Positions 10,132 through 20,221 of a DNA stretch of 41,844 nucleotides are shown one piece after another. Both the position numbers and the translations under genes were made by a program. Each line of letters begins with the position of its first letter. Positions within the stretch are counted from its first letter, which is position 1. The notes beneath the pieces were generated by a model. The model ran no database searches. It worked only from the letters and a program-made list of their open reading frames with translations, and was not told the origin of the DNA. Source of the stretch: Bacteroidales bacterium (GTDB lineage: Bacteria > Bacteroidota > Bacteroidia > Bacteroidales > UBA12170); NCBI GenBank assembly GCA_016929955.1, contig JAFGHU010000059.1, forward strand, positions 1 to 41,844, given 5' to 3'.

Positions 10132-10180
10132 TTTATGCGTACTCCTAATTCCGACAAAGTAATTTACGGTAAATATAAGG

Positions 10181-11653
10181 CTATTCATTATTAGCAAATG
10201 AATCAACAGATTCCGTATCGATGAGTGTAGTACTTATTTCTTTCAGGTTAAGTATACCAAAAACAAAGGCAAAAATTAAAGAACCTACACCAAAAACAAA
10301 AATACTTATTCGCCAATCAACCAATAGTTTAGCGCAAACAATAAGGAAGCCTACAACAAAAATTACAAAGAGCAGAATTCGAATATAAAAATGGAACGGG
10401 AAATGAATTTTTAGTTTTTTAAACGCAAAAAATTGATGTAAAAACAAACTCGAAAACAAAGCGGAGACATTTGCAATGGCAGACCCCAAAGCAAGATAGC
10501 GTGGAATTAATAGCACATTTAATGTAAAACTCAGCAACATACTAAAGGCCGCGATGCCAATTAATATTTTTAAATTGCCATTTGCCGTTAATAAAGTAGC
10601 AAAAACATAAGAACCCGCAACGGCGATCGTTCCAAATATCATTACCGATAAAACACTAGCCGATTCATTGATATGATCTACATACAGCAATTCCATTATT
10701 TCTTTACTATACCACCAAAACCCCATGGTCAAAATAAAAGTGGCTGTAAACAAAAGCATGAGTGGCATTTTTATCATTTCGTTTAAGGGCTGTTTTTCTT
10801 TAATCATTTTCGAAAAAATAGGAAAAAGCAAAAGCGAGAAAAGATAAGCAAACTGATTTGCCGCGTCCATAATCCGAAAAGCATGGGCGTAAATACCCAC
10901 TTGAAGGTCAGCGTCAGCCGGCGCTAAGCGCTCTAATAAAACACTATCGATACGGTGATAGAGTGTCATTAGCAGAACTAAAATGGCAAATGGCGCACTT
11001 TTTTTAAGAATCATCAGGAAAAAAATGGGGTTCCAACTTAAACGTCGAAAGCGCGATTTAAAGCGCACAATGATAAAGCCAACCAAGGCCACCAAAGTAT
11101 ATGAAATCGTTTGTGCATAAACAAACCAATCAATTTTAAATGGCGACTTACTCACATTTCCCCATAATAAAACCGACATTATAAGGATCATAAGTATGCG
11201 GTCTAAAACCGACATCAAACCTTCTGTTTTAAACATAAGCATTCCACTTATATTGGAACGCAAATACATTATAAAGGAAATGAGGAACTGATTAAAACCA
11301 ACCAAAGCCAGTAATCCCAGTTGATGTCCACGATAACCAATCAATAAAGCAATACCGAAGGTAGCTACAAAATAAGCAATAGAAAGCAATAGCTTAAGTG
11401 TTAAAATACCGGAGAAATGCTTATTTAATAGCGCAGAATGCTGTGCAATATTTCTAGTATTAAAATTTGTAATGCCTAAATCAAGCAAAATATTAAACAA
11501 AAAAGAAAAGTTTAGGAGCGCATAGTAAAACCCGAATTCCTGAGAACCAACCACATTTTGCACCGTGCGATCAATTCCGAAAATCCAAAAAGGTTTTATC
11601 AATATATTGAGAGAAACAAGTAAAACCAGATTTGTTAAAAATTTACGCTTCAT
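10181..11653 (-). CDS. Polysaccharide biosynthesis / oligosaccharide flippase-like membrane protein
   Basis: ORF 490 aa; multiple TM segments; 'GSQEFGFYYALLNFSFLFNILLDLGITNFNTRNIAQ', typical of Wzx/MurJ-type flippases. Confidence 0.78.
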   Translation of the reverse strand: MKRKFLTNLVLLVSLNILIKPFWIFGIDRTVQNVVGSQEFGFYYALLNFSFLFNILLDLGITNFNTRNIAQHSALLNKHFSGILTLKLLLSIAYFVATFGIALLIGYRGHQLGLLALVGFNQFLISFIMYLRSNISGMLMFKTEGLMSVLDRILMILIMSVLLWGNVSKSPFKIDWFVYAQTISYTLVALVGFIIVRFKSRFRRLSWNPIFFLMILKKSAPFAILVLLMTLYHRIDSVLLERLAPADADLQVGIYAHAFRIMDAANQFAYLFSLLLFPIFSKMIKEKQPLNEMIKMPLMLLFTATFILTMGFWWYSKEIMELLYVDHINESASVLSVMIFGTIAVAGSYVFATLLTANGNLKILIGIAAFSMLLSFTLNVLLIPRYLALGSAIANVSALFSSLFLHQFFAFKKLKIHFPFHFYIRILLFVIFVVGFLIVCAKLLVDWRISIFVFGVGSLIFAFVFGILNLKEISTTLIDTESVDSFANNE

Positions 11654-11844
11654 AAAATATTTTGCCTAAAGCGTGTTGTTCCTCACACTTCTTTTATCTT
11701 TGAACAAATTTATTAAATAATTGTGATGCTAGCCTAAAAAAGCTTTGCAGTCAAAATGGAGGGCTTGTTTTTTGGATTTGTTTTCCTGTTTAAGCAAAAA
11801 ACGCAAATAAAAATCACGTGTAAGTCAATAAACGACCGAAAAAA

Positions 11845-13119
11845 ATGAATATATTATTGATTGGTTCTGGTGGCCGAGAACATACTTTGGCCTGGAAATT
11901 AAAACAAAGTCCTAAACTGACTAAGCTTTATATCAGTCCGGGCAATGCAGGAACCGCTTCATTAGGAAGCAATGTTGCTATAGATTGGAAAAATTTTGAC
12001 ACATTCAAAGCATTTCTTCTCGAGCAAAAAATAGACATGCTAGTTGTTGGACCAGAAGATCCGCTTGTTGCCGGACTTCACGACACTATTGCCTCAGATG
12101 CTGAAACAAAGCATATTGCCGTAATCGGGCCAAAAAAACAAGCTGCCCAATTAGAAGGCAGTAAAGATTTTTCGAAAAAATTTATGTTAAAATACGGCAT
12201 ACCCACTGCCAACTACAAAAGCTTTACCAAAGAAACTCTGGACGAAGGTTTTAAGTTTTTGGAAGATATAAAATCGCCTTATGTGCTAAAAGCCGATGGT
12301 TTAGCTGCCGGAAAAGGAGTTGTTATTTTAGACCATCTCGACGAGGCTATAACCGAATTTGAATCCATGTTGAAAGATGAAAAGTTTGGAGCAGCAAGCA
12401 AAACAGTACTTGTTGAGGAATTTTTGAGTGGAATTGAATGCTCCGTATTTGTTTTAACCGATGGTATATCGTACAAAATCCTTCCCGAAGCCAAAGATTA
12501 CAAACGCATTGGAGAAGGCGATACCGGACTAAATACCGGTGGAATGGGATCGGTTTCTCCGGTTAGTTTTGCTGACGAAGTTTTTATGAAAAAAGTAGAA
12601 TCCCGCATCATCGAACCCACTTTAAATGGTCTAAAGAATGAGAAAATTGATTTTACGGGTTTTATCTTTTTCGGATTGATAAAAGTAAATGGAAATCCCT
12701 ATGTAATAGAGTACAATGTTAGAATGGGAGACCCTGAAACAGAGTCGGTTATTCCACGACTGGAAACAGATTTGCTCGAATTATTTATAGCGGCTGCTGA
12801 TAAAAAACTATCCACAAAAAAAGTCTTGTTCTCGACTAAAACAACAGCATCGATTATGCTAGTTTCAGGAGGTTATCCCGAAAACTATGAAAAAGGAAAA
12901 ATCATTAAAGGATTAGATTTAGTAGAGGATTGTCTGGTCTTTCATGCCGGCACAAAAGAAAATGAGCGAGGTGAAATTATTACAAATGGCGGTCGCGTTT
13001 TAGCATTAACCGCCTTTGGCGAAACTAAGGAAGAAGCTTTGGCCAAAGCATATTTGGAAGCAAATAAAATTAAATTTGAAGGAAAATATTATCGCACAGA
13101 TATTGGTTTTGATTTATAA
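11845..13119 (+). CDS. purD: Phosphoribosylamine--glycine ligase
   Basis: ORF 424 aa; 'MNILLIGSGGREHTLAWKL', 'VVGPEDPL', 'LKADGLAAGKGVVI', 'NTGGMGSVSPV', 'EYNVRMGDPETESV'. Confidence 0.97.
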   Translation: MNILLIGSGGREHTLAWKLKQSPKLTKLYISPGNAGTASLGSNVAIDWKNFDTFKAFLLEQKIDMLVVGPEDPLVAGLHDTIASDAETKHIAVIGPKKQAAQLEGSKDFSKKFMLKYGIPTANYKSFTKETLDEGFKFLEDIKSPYVLKADGLAAGKGVVILDHLDEAITEFESMLKDEKFGAASKTVLVEEFLSGIECSVFVLTDGISYKILPEAKDYKRIGEGDTGLNTGGMGSVSPVSFADEVFMKKVESRIIEPTLNGLKNEKIDFTGFIFFGLIKVNGNPYVIEYNVRMGDPETESVIPRLETDLLELFIAAADKKLSTKKVLFSTKTTASIMLVSGGYPENYEKGKIIKGLDLVEDCLVFHAGTKENERGEIITNGGRVLALTAFGETKEEALAKAYLEANKIKFEGKYYRTDIGFDL

Positions 13120-13131
13120 GATAAACTGCTG

Positions 13132-14118
13132 ATGTTACTTAAGCTTTTTAAACAATCGTATTTTGCACAAATAGCGTTCTTGTTTTTATTTACGCTTATT
13201 ATTTGGTTGCCGGCATTTATCAAGCCCTATCCGGTAATTATGTCAACATCAAATCTTTTTACAAGTTTTCTTTTTACGCCCCCATTTTTAAACACCAATG
13301 TGCTGAGCGTAAGTCTTGGTTTTGTAGTGGTATTGGCGCTTGCTTTTTTCTTATCTTTTATCTTTTCAAGTCATAATTTAACGCACCGAAATAGTTTTTT
13401 AGCCGGTTTCTTATTTGTCCTGTTTTTAAGTCGCACCCCAGGTCATTTAGGACTGAATCCAGCATTGATTTCTTTGCTTTTTTTATTGCTAGCCTTAAAA
13501 AAATTGCTCGAGAACTTCAAATCTGCACAGAGTTATAATTTATTATTTACGGCCTCTCTTTTGTTTTCTTTTGCCAGTTTATTTACGCCGTCTGTTTTAT
13601 TATTATTTCCTATTATCTGGGTCAACCTTATTATTTTTCAATCTTTTAACTGGCGGAGTATACCCATTAGCTTAGTGGGACTGATAAGCCCTTATTTTTA
13701 TATTGGAATTGCTTATTTTATGAATGATAAAAGCCCGCTTTTTTTCGAACAGATGAAAGCGATACTCTTATCAAGCATTCAAATTCCGGATCTCCCAAAA
13801 ACGCATGATATAATCGAGTTAGTAGTGGCTGCTTTATTACTTTTTATTGCAAGCACCTATACTTTATCTCGAATAGGAAATCAGGTGATTAGCATTCGAA
13901 AAAAAACAACCTTTATGTTCTGGTTTTTAAGTTTAAGCATACTGCTTTCATTTATCAATGTTGATTCAAGCGCTCGCGAAATCGTGTTTATTCCTTTTTC
14001 AGCAATACTGGGCTATTATTTTAGCGTAGTAAACCGACAGTTTTGGGCCAATCTTTTTATTAGTTTGATACTTATTATGATTCTGATTCAAAATTACAGC
14101 ATTCTGTTTTATGCTTAA
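13132..14118 (+). CDS. DUF6427-like multi-TM membrane protein
   Basis: ORF 328 aa, strongly hydrophobic; '[34 protein letters not shown]'; overlaps rnhB by 8 bp. Confidence 0.65.
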   Translation: MLLKLFKQSYFAQIAFLFLFTLIIWLPAFIKPYPVIMSTSNLFTSFLFTPPFLNTNVLSVSLGFVVVLALAFFLSFIFSSHNLTHRNSFLAGFLFVLFLSRTPGHLGLNPALISLLFLLLALKKLLENFKSAQSYNLLFTASLLFSFASLFTPSVLLLFPIIWVNLIIFQSFNWRSIPISLVGLISPYFYIGIAYFMNDKSPLFFEQMKAILLSSIQIPDLPKTHDIIELVVAALLLFIASTYTLSRIGNQVISIRKKTTFMFWFLSLSILLSFINVDSSAREIVFIPFSAILGYYFSVVNRQFWANLFISLILIMILIQNYSILFYA

Positions 14119-14710
14119 ATTACGTTTTATCGATGACCATAAACTGGAAGCGGGCTGCGACGAAGCCGGCAGAGGTTGCTTAGCAGGCCCCGTTTTTGCC
14201 GCCGCCGTTATTTTACCCTTCGATTTTAAAAACGAACTCCTTAACGATTCAAAAAAACTAAACGAAAAAAACAGGAATATCCTGCGCAAAATTATCGAAG
14301 AAGAAGCCGTGGCCTGGGCGGTTGCAAGTATGTCGCATCAGGAAATCGATGAGATTAATATTCTGAATGCCAGTATTTTTAGCATGCATAAAGCGATAAA
14401 AAAACTTCCGATTCAACCCGATCGCTTGTTGATAGATGGAAATCGATTTAAGGCTTTACCTACTATTGAACATCATACCATTGTAAAAGGAGACGGTAAA
14501 TATTTGGCTATTGCAGCAGCCTCTATTCTGGCAAAAACTTATCGTGATGCTTATATGGATAATATTCATAAAGAATTTCCAGCCTACGATTGGATCAAAA
14601 ACAAAGGTTATCCAACACTTAAACACCGAGAAGCGATTATGGATTATGGCATTACACCCTACCATAGAAAATCTTTTCGCTTGTACGGACAGTTAAAATT
14701 AAACTTGTAA
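14111..14710 (+). CDS. rnhB: Ribonuclease HII
   Basis: ORF 199 aa; '[23 protein letters not shown]', '[10 protein letters not shown]', '[22 protein letters not shown]', '[12 protein letters not shown]'. Confidence 0.96.
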   Translation: MLKLRFIDDHKLEAGCDEAGRGCLAGPVFAAAVILPFDFKNELLNDSKKLNEKNRNILRKIIEEEAVAWAVASMSHQEIDEINILNASIFSMHKAIKKLPIQPDRLLIDGNRFKALPTIEHHTIVKGDGKYLAIAAASILAKTYRDAYMDNIHKEFPAYDWIKNKGYPTLKHREAIMDYGITPYHRKSFRLYGQLKLNL

Positions 14711-14907
14711 TAGACACACTTGCTATACATCTTTTCCTATTAAAAATTGAAACCTCTACATAGGTTTTATCAGCTTTTCCAAGGATAATATACACCTTAA
14801 AACACCGAATTTCTGTTAATAAACTGACAACTTTTGTGCTTTATCCATTAAAGTAAAAGATAAGCTTAGGTTTGTTGAAAAGGATAATCAACTAAACCAT
14901 CGTAATT

Positions 14908-15369
14908 ATGAAAACAGCACTGATATTAATTGTATTGTTTATTTCTACCCAAGTGTTTGCTCAAGAAAAATACTTGAGCATTACAAACCTGAACAATGGA
15001 AAGGAAACTAGAATAAAAGAAAACTCCAGAATTAAACTCAAAACGCTGGATGGAGAAAAGCTAAAAGGAAAATTTCAAATTTCTGACGATAACCACATCA
15101 GGCTTGCTTCTCAAACAATTCCACTAAATCATATCGACAAAATAAAGCGCAATCCCTTAGTTATGACTATTGCTGTTGACGGAATATTACTTGTAGGAGC
15201 AGGCGCATCAGCCTATGTTGGTTTAGCACTTGCTATATTTGGTGGTAGTGGAACCTTGTTGTACACACTACCTTTTGTCGGTGGATTTATATACGGGGCG
15301 GCAAAATCGCCTAATATCCTGCCTGCTTATCAGAGGAAAAACAATTTGCAAATTGAAATTAAACCCTAA
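14908..15369 (+). CDS. Hypothetical exported/membrane protein
   Basis: ORF 153 aa with signal peptide (MKTALILIVLFISTQVFAQ), short 'IKLKTLDGEKLKGKFQI' beta-rich domain, then two hydrophobic segments. Confidence 0.7.
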   Translation: MKTALILIVLFISTQVFAQEKYLSITNLNNGKETRIKENSRIKLKTLDGEKLKGKFQISDDNHIRLASQTIPLNHIDKIKRNPLVMTIAVDGILLVGAGASAYVGLALAIFGGSGTLLYTLPFVGGFIYGAAKSPNILPAYQRKNNLQIEIKP

Positions 15370-15467
15370 TCGGCTCACCTATAATTGGTATAACACAAAT
15401 CCTATCTTTTTGTTAAATCACTTAACCTAAATTAAGCTCGATTATTTTAGCTTTCTAATTAAAAGAA

Positions 15468-16184
15468 ATGGATAAAATTATACATCTGGCGCATTCAAGA
15501 GGGCAATCAAAATACGAGTGGCTTGATTCAAAACACAGCTTCAGTTTTGCTTCTTACCATCATCCTGAGCGCATTCATTTTGGTGCTTTGCGCGTTTTAA
15601 ACGATGATATTATAGCGGCTTCCTCAGGTTTCGGAAAACATCCACACGACAATATGGAAATCATTACTATTCCCATCGATGGAGCATTGAAACATAAGGA
15701 CTCTATGGGTTTTGAGCAGATTATTGATATTAACGATGTACAGGTAATGAGTGCTGGTACCGGGATTTTTCATTCCGAATTTAATGCCAGTACTGAACAG
15801 TCCGCCAATTTTTTACAATTGTGGATTTTTCCTGATACCAAAAATATAAAACCCGGCTACGATCAAAAACATTTCGATCCAGCGGAAGCACAAAATAAAT
15901 GGCAGCTGCTCGTTAGCGATGCAAATAATAGGCGTGAAAATGTGCTGGGAATTCGTCAAAAAGCAAACATCTCAAGGGTCTTTTTAAGCGAAGGTTTTGA
16001 GTTAAATTACACGCTCAAATCGAGCAGTTTCGGTTGTTATTTGTTTGTAATTTCGGGTGAAATAGATCTCGATGGTGATCATTTTTCAGCCAGAGATGGT
16101 ATAGGACTCTCTGCTATTTCCAGTTTCAATATAAAAGCAAGAAAAAACGTTTATTTACTTAATATAGAAATTCCAAATATATAA
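15468..16184 (+). CDS. Pirin family protein (YhhW-like)
   Basis: ORF 238 aa; 'HSFSFASYHHPERIHFGALRVLNDD', 'GFGKHPHDNMEIITIPIDGALKHKDSMG', 'VQVMSAGTGIFHSEFN'. Confidence 0.92.
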   Translation: MDKIIHLAHSRGQSKYEWLDSKHSFSFASYHHPERIHFGALRVLNDDIIAASSGFGKHPHDNMEIITIPIDGALKHKDSMGFEQIIDINDVQVMSAGTGIFHSEFNASTEQSANFLQLWIFPDTKNIKPGYDQKHFDPAEAQNKWQLLVSDANNRRENVLGIRQKANISRVFLSEGFELNYTLKSSSFGCYLFVISGEIDLDGDHFSARDGIGLSAISSFNIKARKNVYLLNIEIPNI

Positions 16185-16203
16185 ATAATTAATAATCAAC
16201 ACT

Positions 16204-16776
16204 ATGAAAGCAATTAAATCAATTTTAGCAATAGCTCTGCTGATGATCAGTCTCGGAGGCTTTTCACAAAATTTAGCTGTAGATACCCAAAATTCGATCA
16301 TAAAATGGCATGGCAAAAAAGTAACCGGCGAGCATTTCGGAACGATAAAACTTAAGGATGCAAGCCTAAAAATGATTGATAACGCCATTGTCGGGGGTGA
16401 ATTTACAATCGATATGGCCACCATTAACAATACCGATATTGAAGATGCCACTTACAAAGCAAAATTAGAAGGTCACTTAAAATCGGATGATTTTTTCAGC
16501 GTTGAAAAATTCCCAACTTCTAAATTGATCATCAAAAGCAGTACACCTTTTGTAAATAATGTGGCCAATGTTAAAGCCGACCTTACGATAAAAGGAATTA
16601 CGCACCCTTTAGAATTTGAAGTTCGGAAGATGGATACTAAATTTACAGCCGAGATTGTTGTGGATCGTTCAAAATTTGATGTAAAATATAACTCAGGTTC
16701 CTTTTTTAAGAATCTGGGAGATAAACTAATTTACGACGATTTTACTTTGACCGTAGCTATTGTAACAGAAAAATAA
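16204..16776 (+). CDS. YceI family protein
   Basis: ORF 190 aa; signal peptide, 'SIIKWHGKKVTGEHFGTIKLK', 'DLTIKGITHPLEFEV', 'DRSKFDVKYNSGSFF'. Confidence 0.9.
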   Translation: MKAIKSILAIALLMISLGGFSQNLAVDTQNSIIKWHGKKVTGEHFGTIKLKDASLKMIDNAIVGGEFTIDMATINNTDIEDATYKAKLEGHLKSDDFFSVEKFPTSKLIIKSSTPFVNNVANVKADLTIKGITHPLEFEVRKMDTKFTAEIVVDRSKFDVKYNSGSFFKNLGDKLIYDDFTLTVAIVTEK

Positions 16777-16797
16777 GTTCCATTTTTGTTTATTTAT

Positions 16798-16836
16798 AAA
16801 GCCGATTTGATGCATTTTCAAATCGGCTTTTTTATT
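16798..16836 (+). terminator. Rho-independent terminator downstream of yceI-like gene
   Basis: AAAGCCGATTTGA-tgcattt-TCAAATCGGCTTT, perfect 13-bp stem followed by a T-rich tract. Confidence 0.88.
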
Positions 16837-16879
16837 TCAAGATCAAAAAACATTAACTTTGAGATTGAAAAAGTATCGT

Positions 16880-17401
16880 ATGACTATACTCCAACAAGAT
16901 AAAATAAAACTCCGTCAACTTGATATCAAGGATGTAGATCGATTAGCCGAAATAGCCAATAATCGAAAAATAAGCATCAATCTACGCGATGCTTTTCCAA
17001 GTCCTTATTCAGAAGAAGATGCCAGAAGCTTTATTCAGATGTGCTATAAACAGAATCCAAGTACGATTTTTGCCATAGAATACGAAGGTATTTATGTAGG
17101 CAATATTGGCTTGGAATTAGGAAATGATGTCTATCGAAAAAGCGCTCAAATCGGTTATTTTATCGATGAAGCTTTTTGGAATAAAGGGATTGTAACCCAA
17201 GCCGTTATGCAATTGACTGCCTTTGGATTTGAAACTTTGAATATGGAAAGAATCCATACCGGTGTTTTTGAATTCAATAGAGCTTCGCAACGCGTCCTAG
17301 AAAAATGCGGATATCATAAAGAAGGTGTTTTTCGAAAGGCGGTTTTAAAAAACGGAAAACTTTACGATGAAATTCGCTATTCTAAACTTAAAAATGAATA
17401 G
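16880..17401 (+). CDS. GNAT family N-acetyltransferase (RimJ/RimL-like)
   Basis: 'IKLRQLDIKDVDRLAEIANNRKI', 'IGYFIDEAFWNKGIVTQAV', 'VFEFNRASQRVLEKCGYHKEG'. ATG at 16880 preferred over the TTG at 16859, which lies in a TAACTTTG promoter-like element (16854-16861). Confidence 0.85.
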   Translation: MTILQQDKIKLRQLDIKDVDRLAEIANNRKISINLRDAFPSPYSEEDARSFIQMCYKQNPSTIFAIEYEGIYVGNIGLELGNDVYRKSAQIGYFIDEAFWNKGIVTQAVMQLTAFGFETLNMERIHTGVFEFNRASQRVLEKCGYHKEGVFRKAVLKNGKLYDEIRYSKLKNE

Positions 17402-17484
17402 TATTTAGATCCGATAAAACGATGTAACCTTTATTTATGAGTTCTGTAATTTTTTTAAATTAATCCTCAACCTTTCCAAAAATA

Positions 17485-17518
17485 TTTGATAAAAAAAACA
17501 TCAATATTACTACATTTG
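17485..17518 (+). promoter_or_regulatory. Bacteroidota-type promoter for ClC gene
   Basis: TTTG (17485-17488), 22 bp gap, TACATTTG (17511-17518), matching TTTG/TAnnTTTG, 10 nt before the ATG at 17529. Confidence 0.55.
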
Positions 17519-17528
17519 TCCCTGCATT

Positions 17529-19307
17529 ATGGTAAAGAAAAGAAGACGGATAAGCGATCGATTAATGATTATGAGCCGGAAGATGCCTTCCAATCGCTTA
17601 ATGATTATTTTAAGTATTATTGTTGGATTATTATCCGGTTTGGTGGCTGTAATAGTAAAAAACATCGTCTTTTTTATCCAACAACTACTTACCAGTGGTT
17701 TTGAGAACGATTACTCCAATATCCGCTATGTATTTTATCCTGCACTCGGTATTTTTATTGTTTTAATCTTTATCAAATACATTCTTCGTCGACCTGTTAG
17801 AGATGGAATTCCTAACGTCTTGCATTCCATTTCAAAAACCCATGGTAAAATATCGCCACACAATACCTATTCATCGGTCATAACTAGTGCTTTTACGGTT
17901 GGTTTTGGTGGATCGGTTGGACTAGAGGGGCCAACAGTTGTAACAGGAGCAGCTATTGGATCTACTATAGCAAAAACATTGGGACTTAGCTATAAACAAG
18001 TCGTAACTGTACTCGGATTTGCTGCAGCTGCAGCGATGTCGGCCATATTTAAGGCGCCTATTGCTGCCATTGTATTTGCCTTGGAAGTGATCTTATTTGA
18101 TATGACAATGACGGCCCTTGTGCCCCTTCTTTTGGCCTCCATAGTAGCCGCACTTACCTCTTATGCTTTCTTAGGCCAAAATGTTTTGTATCCTTTTCAA
18201 GTGGAATACACCTTCGATTTATCTGAAACTTTATACTATTTTGGATTGGGTCTTTTTGCCGCTTTAATATCCGTATACTACATTAAAGGTTATGTGTATA
18301 GCGGCAAAATATTTGAGAAAATTAAGGGATGGTTTGGAAAATTTATTACCGGAGCCGGAATTCTTGGATTGTTAATCTTTTTACTGCCTTCATTATACGG
18401 CGAAGGCTACGAAGCCATTAATACAGCGCTAAAAGGCGATTTAAATTTTGTTTTCGATAACAGTATCTTTTATGGTTTTAAAGGCAACGGTACCTTTGCA
18501 TTGTTGCTTTTATTGGCTATTATTTTACTTAAAGTAGTCGCCACGTCTGTTACTTTTCGCGCTGGTGGAATTGGAGGTGTTTTTGCCCCTACGCTTTTTA
18601 TAGGTGCGATGACAGGATTGTTTTTTGCTAAATTTCTCAGTTATATCGGGCTTATCGATTTGCCCGTAAGTAATTTTGTTTTGGTAGGTATGGCCGGACT
18701 CTTAGCCGGAGTTGTGCATGCACCGCTGACCGCTATTTTTCTTATCGCTGAAATTACGGGTGGTTATTCTTTGCTCTTTCCAATTATGATTGTGGCAACA
18801 ACATCTTATGCCATAACACGAATGATGTCACCAAGATCGATATATACCATTCAGCTTTCGAAGCGCGGCGATATGCTCACTCACCATAAAGATAAAGCTA
18901 TGCTTTCGATGATGAGCATTGCCCCATTAATAGAGAAAAATTTTAGTACCGTTTCACCCGAAGCTAATTTAGGCGATCTGGTAAAAATTATTGCGGATTC
19001 AACACGCAATATTTTTCCGGTGGTTGATGATGAAGGCAATTTCTTCGGCATAGTTATTATGGATCAAATCAGGCATTTGATGTTTCAACCCGAATTGTAT
19101 CAAAAGACAAGTGTTCGCAGCCTACTGTTCTACCCTTCTTCGGTAGTTTTGCTTAAAGATGATATGGAAACCGTAGCGCAAAAATTTCAGCATTCAGGAA
19201 AATATAATCTTGCCGTTTTAGACAATAATAAATATTTGGGCTTTGTTTCACGGGCAAACGTATTTTCGAAATATCGTCAGCTTTTAAAGGATTTTTCCGA
19301 CGACTAA
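17529..19307 (+). CDS. ClC family chloride channel/transporter with C-terminal CBS domains
   Basis: ORF 592 aa; 'GFGGSVGLEGPTVVTGAAIGS', 'FKAPIAAIVFALEV', 'FRAGGIGGVFAPTLFIGAMTG', C-terminal CBS pair ('NIFPVVDDEGNFFGIVIMDQIR'). Confidence 0.92.
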   Translation: MVKKRRRISDRLMIMSRKMPSNRLMIILSIIVGLLSGLVAVIVKNIVFFIQQLLTSGFENDYSNIRYVFYPALGIFIVLIFIKYILRRPVRDGIPNVLHSISKTHGKISPHNTYSSVITSAFTVGFGGSVGLEGPTVVTGAAIGSTIAKTLGLSYKQVVTVLGFAAAAAMSAIFKAPIAAIVFALEVILFDMTMTALVPLLLASIVAALTSYAFLGQNVLYPFQVEYTFDLSETLYYFGLGLFAALISVYYIKGYVYSGKIFEKIKGWFGKFITGAGILGLLIFLLPSLYGEGYEAINTALKGDLNFVFDNSIFYGFKGNGTFALLLLLAIILLKVVATSVTFRAGGIGGVFAPTLFIGAMTGLFFAKFLSYIGLIDLPVSNFVLVGMAGLLAGVVHAPLTAIFLIAEITGGYSLLFPIMIVATTSYAITRMMSPRSIYTIQLSKRGDMLTHHKDKAMLSMMSIAPLIEKNFSTVSPEANLGDLVKIIADSTRNIFPVVDDEGNFFGIVIMDQIRHLMFQPELYQKTSVRSLLFYPSSVVLLKDDMETVAQKFQHSGKYNLAVLDNNKYLGFVSRANVFSKYRQLLKDFSDD

Positions 19308-19325
19308 CTCTCTAAAATCATCGAT

Positions 19326-20216
19326 CTAAATAGTTAATATCCAGGAGCCTTTGAATTTTTTTGCGTATTTTCTTAAGGCATCATCGGCTTCTTTTTTATT
19401 TGTAAAATAATCGATGGCCAAACGAATTTTATTGTCGCGTTCGACTAAAATTGCGTTTGGGTAACCCATTTGCTTATAGCTTTTTACCGCATTTATTGCA
19501 TCCTGCCTATTTACATAACTACCAACGGTTATATAATAAATTGGCGCTTTATTCTGATTTGTTTGAACATGTGTTGCTCTATATTCGGGAGCTGCTTCGT
19601 TTAATACTTTTAGCGAAGTTCCACACACTTTTGTTTCCACTTCAAAATCAACAGTTTTCCCAAACCATACGAGTGCATATCCATTTTCGATACCTACGCC
19701 TATAGCATTCCAGGAGTTTGATTTCCAAGTGCCTTTATTAAGTAAAATTTCATTACTTGCCTTGTTATCACGCCAAAAGCTCAAAATCTGACGAGGTGTA
19801 TTTTTTAGATTCGACCAATAGGTAAGCTCGTAAGCTTCTGATGGGTAGCCAATTATTTCTTTGGCTTTCATTCGTACATTGTTCTTTTTCGATTGCTCAG
19901 AAGGAAAGCAAATAGATTTCCAAGCGCCCTTATTCGACCACGAAAGCATAGTACAAACGGAATCCGCATGATAATTTGCATCCAGATCGCGAGCATGCGT
20001 GATGGCCACATAACATAAGGATTTTGACAAAGCAACTTCAGGCAAAGCAAATGCCTTTCTATAGTCATTTATTAATTGATAGAGCTGATATTCTTCAGAA
20101 CTGATGCAAAAATCATCGGGAATAGTATCCGTTTGAGCCATCGTTTTTGCATTGAAACCAACGAATCCAATAAGCATAAACAAGAAGAAAACTGCCTTTC
20201 TCATTTGCTCCATCAT
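19326..20216 (-). CDS. CAP (SCP/PR-1) domain protein with C-terminal SPOR domain, secreted
   Basis: Signal peptide; CAP region 'YQLINDYRKAFALPEVALSKSLCYVAITHARDLDANYHADSVCTMLSWSNKG...WNAIGVGIENGYALVWFG'; C-terminal SPOR-like 'YYITVGSYVNRQDAINAVKSYKQMGYPNAILVERDNKIRLAIDYFTNKKEADDALRKY'. Start 20216 (MMEQ) or 20213. Confidence 0.78.
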   Translation of the reverse strand: MMEQMRKAVFFLFMLIGFVGFNAKTMAQTDTIPDDFCISSEEYQLYQLINDYRKAFALPEVALSKSLCYVAITHARDLDANYHADSVCTMLSWSNKGAWKSICFPSEQSKKNNVRMKAKEIIGYPSEAYELTYWSNLKNTPRQILSFWRDNKASNEILLNKGTWKSNSWNAIGVGIENGYALVWFGKTVDFEVETKVCGTSLKVLNEAAPEYRATHVQTNQNKAPIYYITVGSYVNRQDAINAVKSYKQMGYPNAILVERDNKIRLAIDYFTNKKEADDALRKYAKKFKGSWILTI

Positions 20217-20221
20217 TTTTA

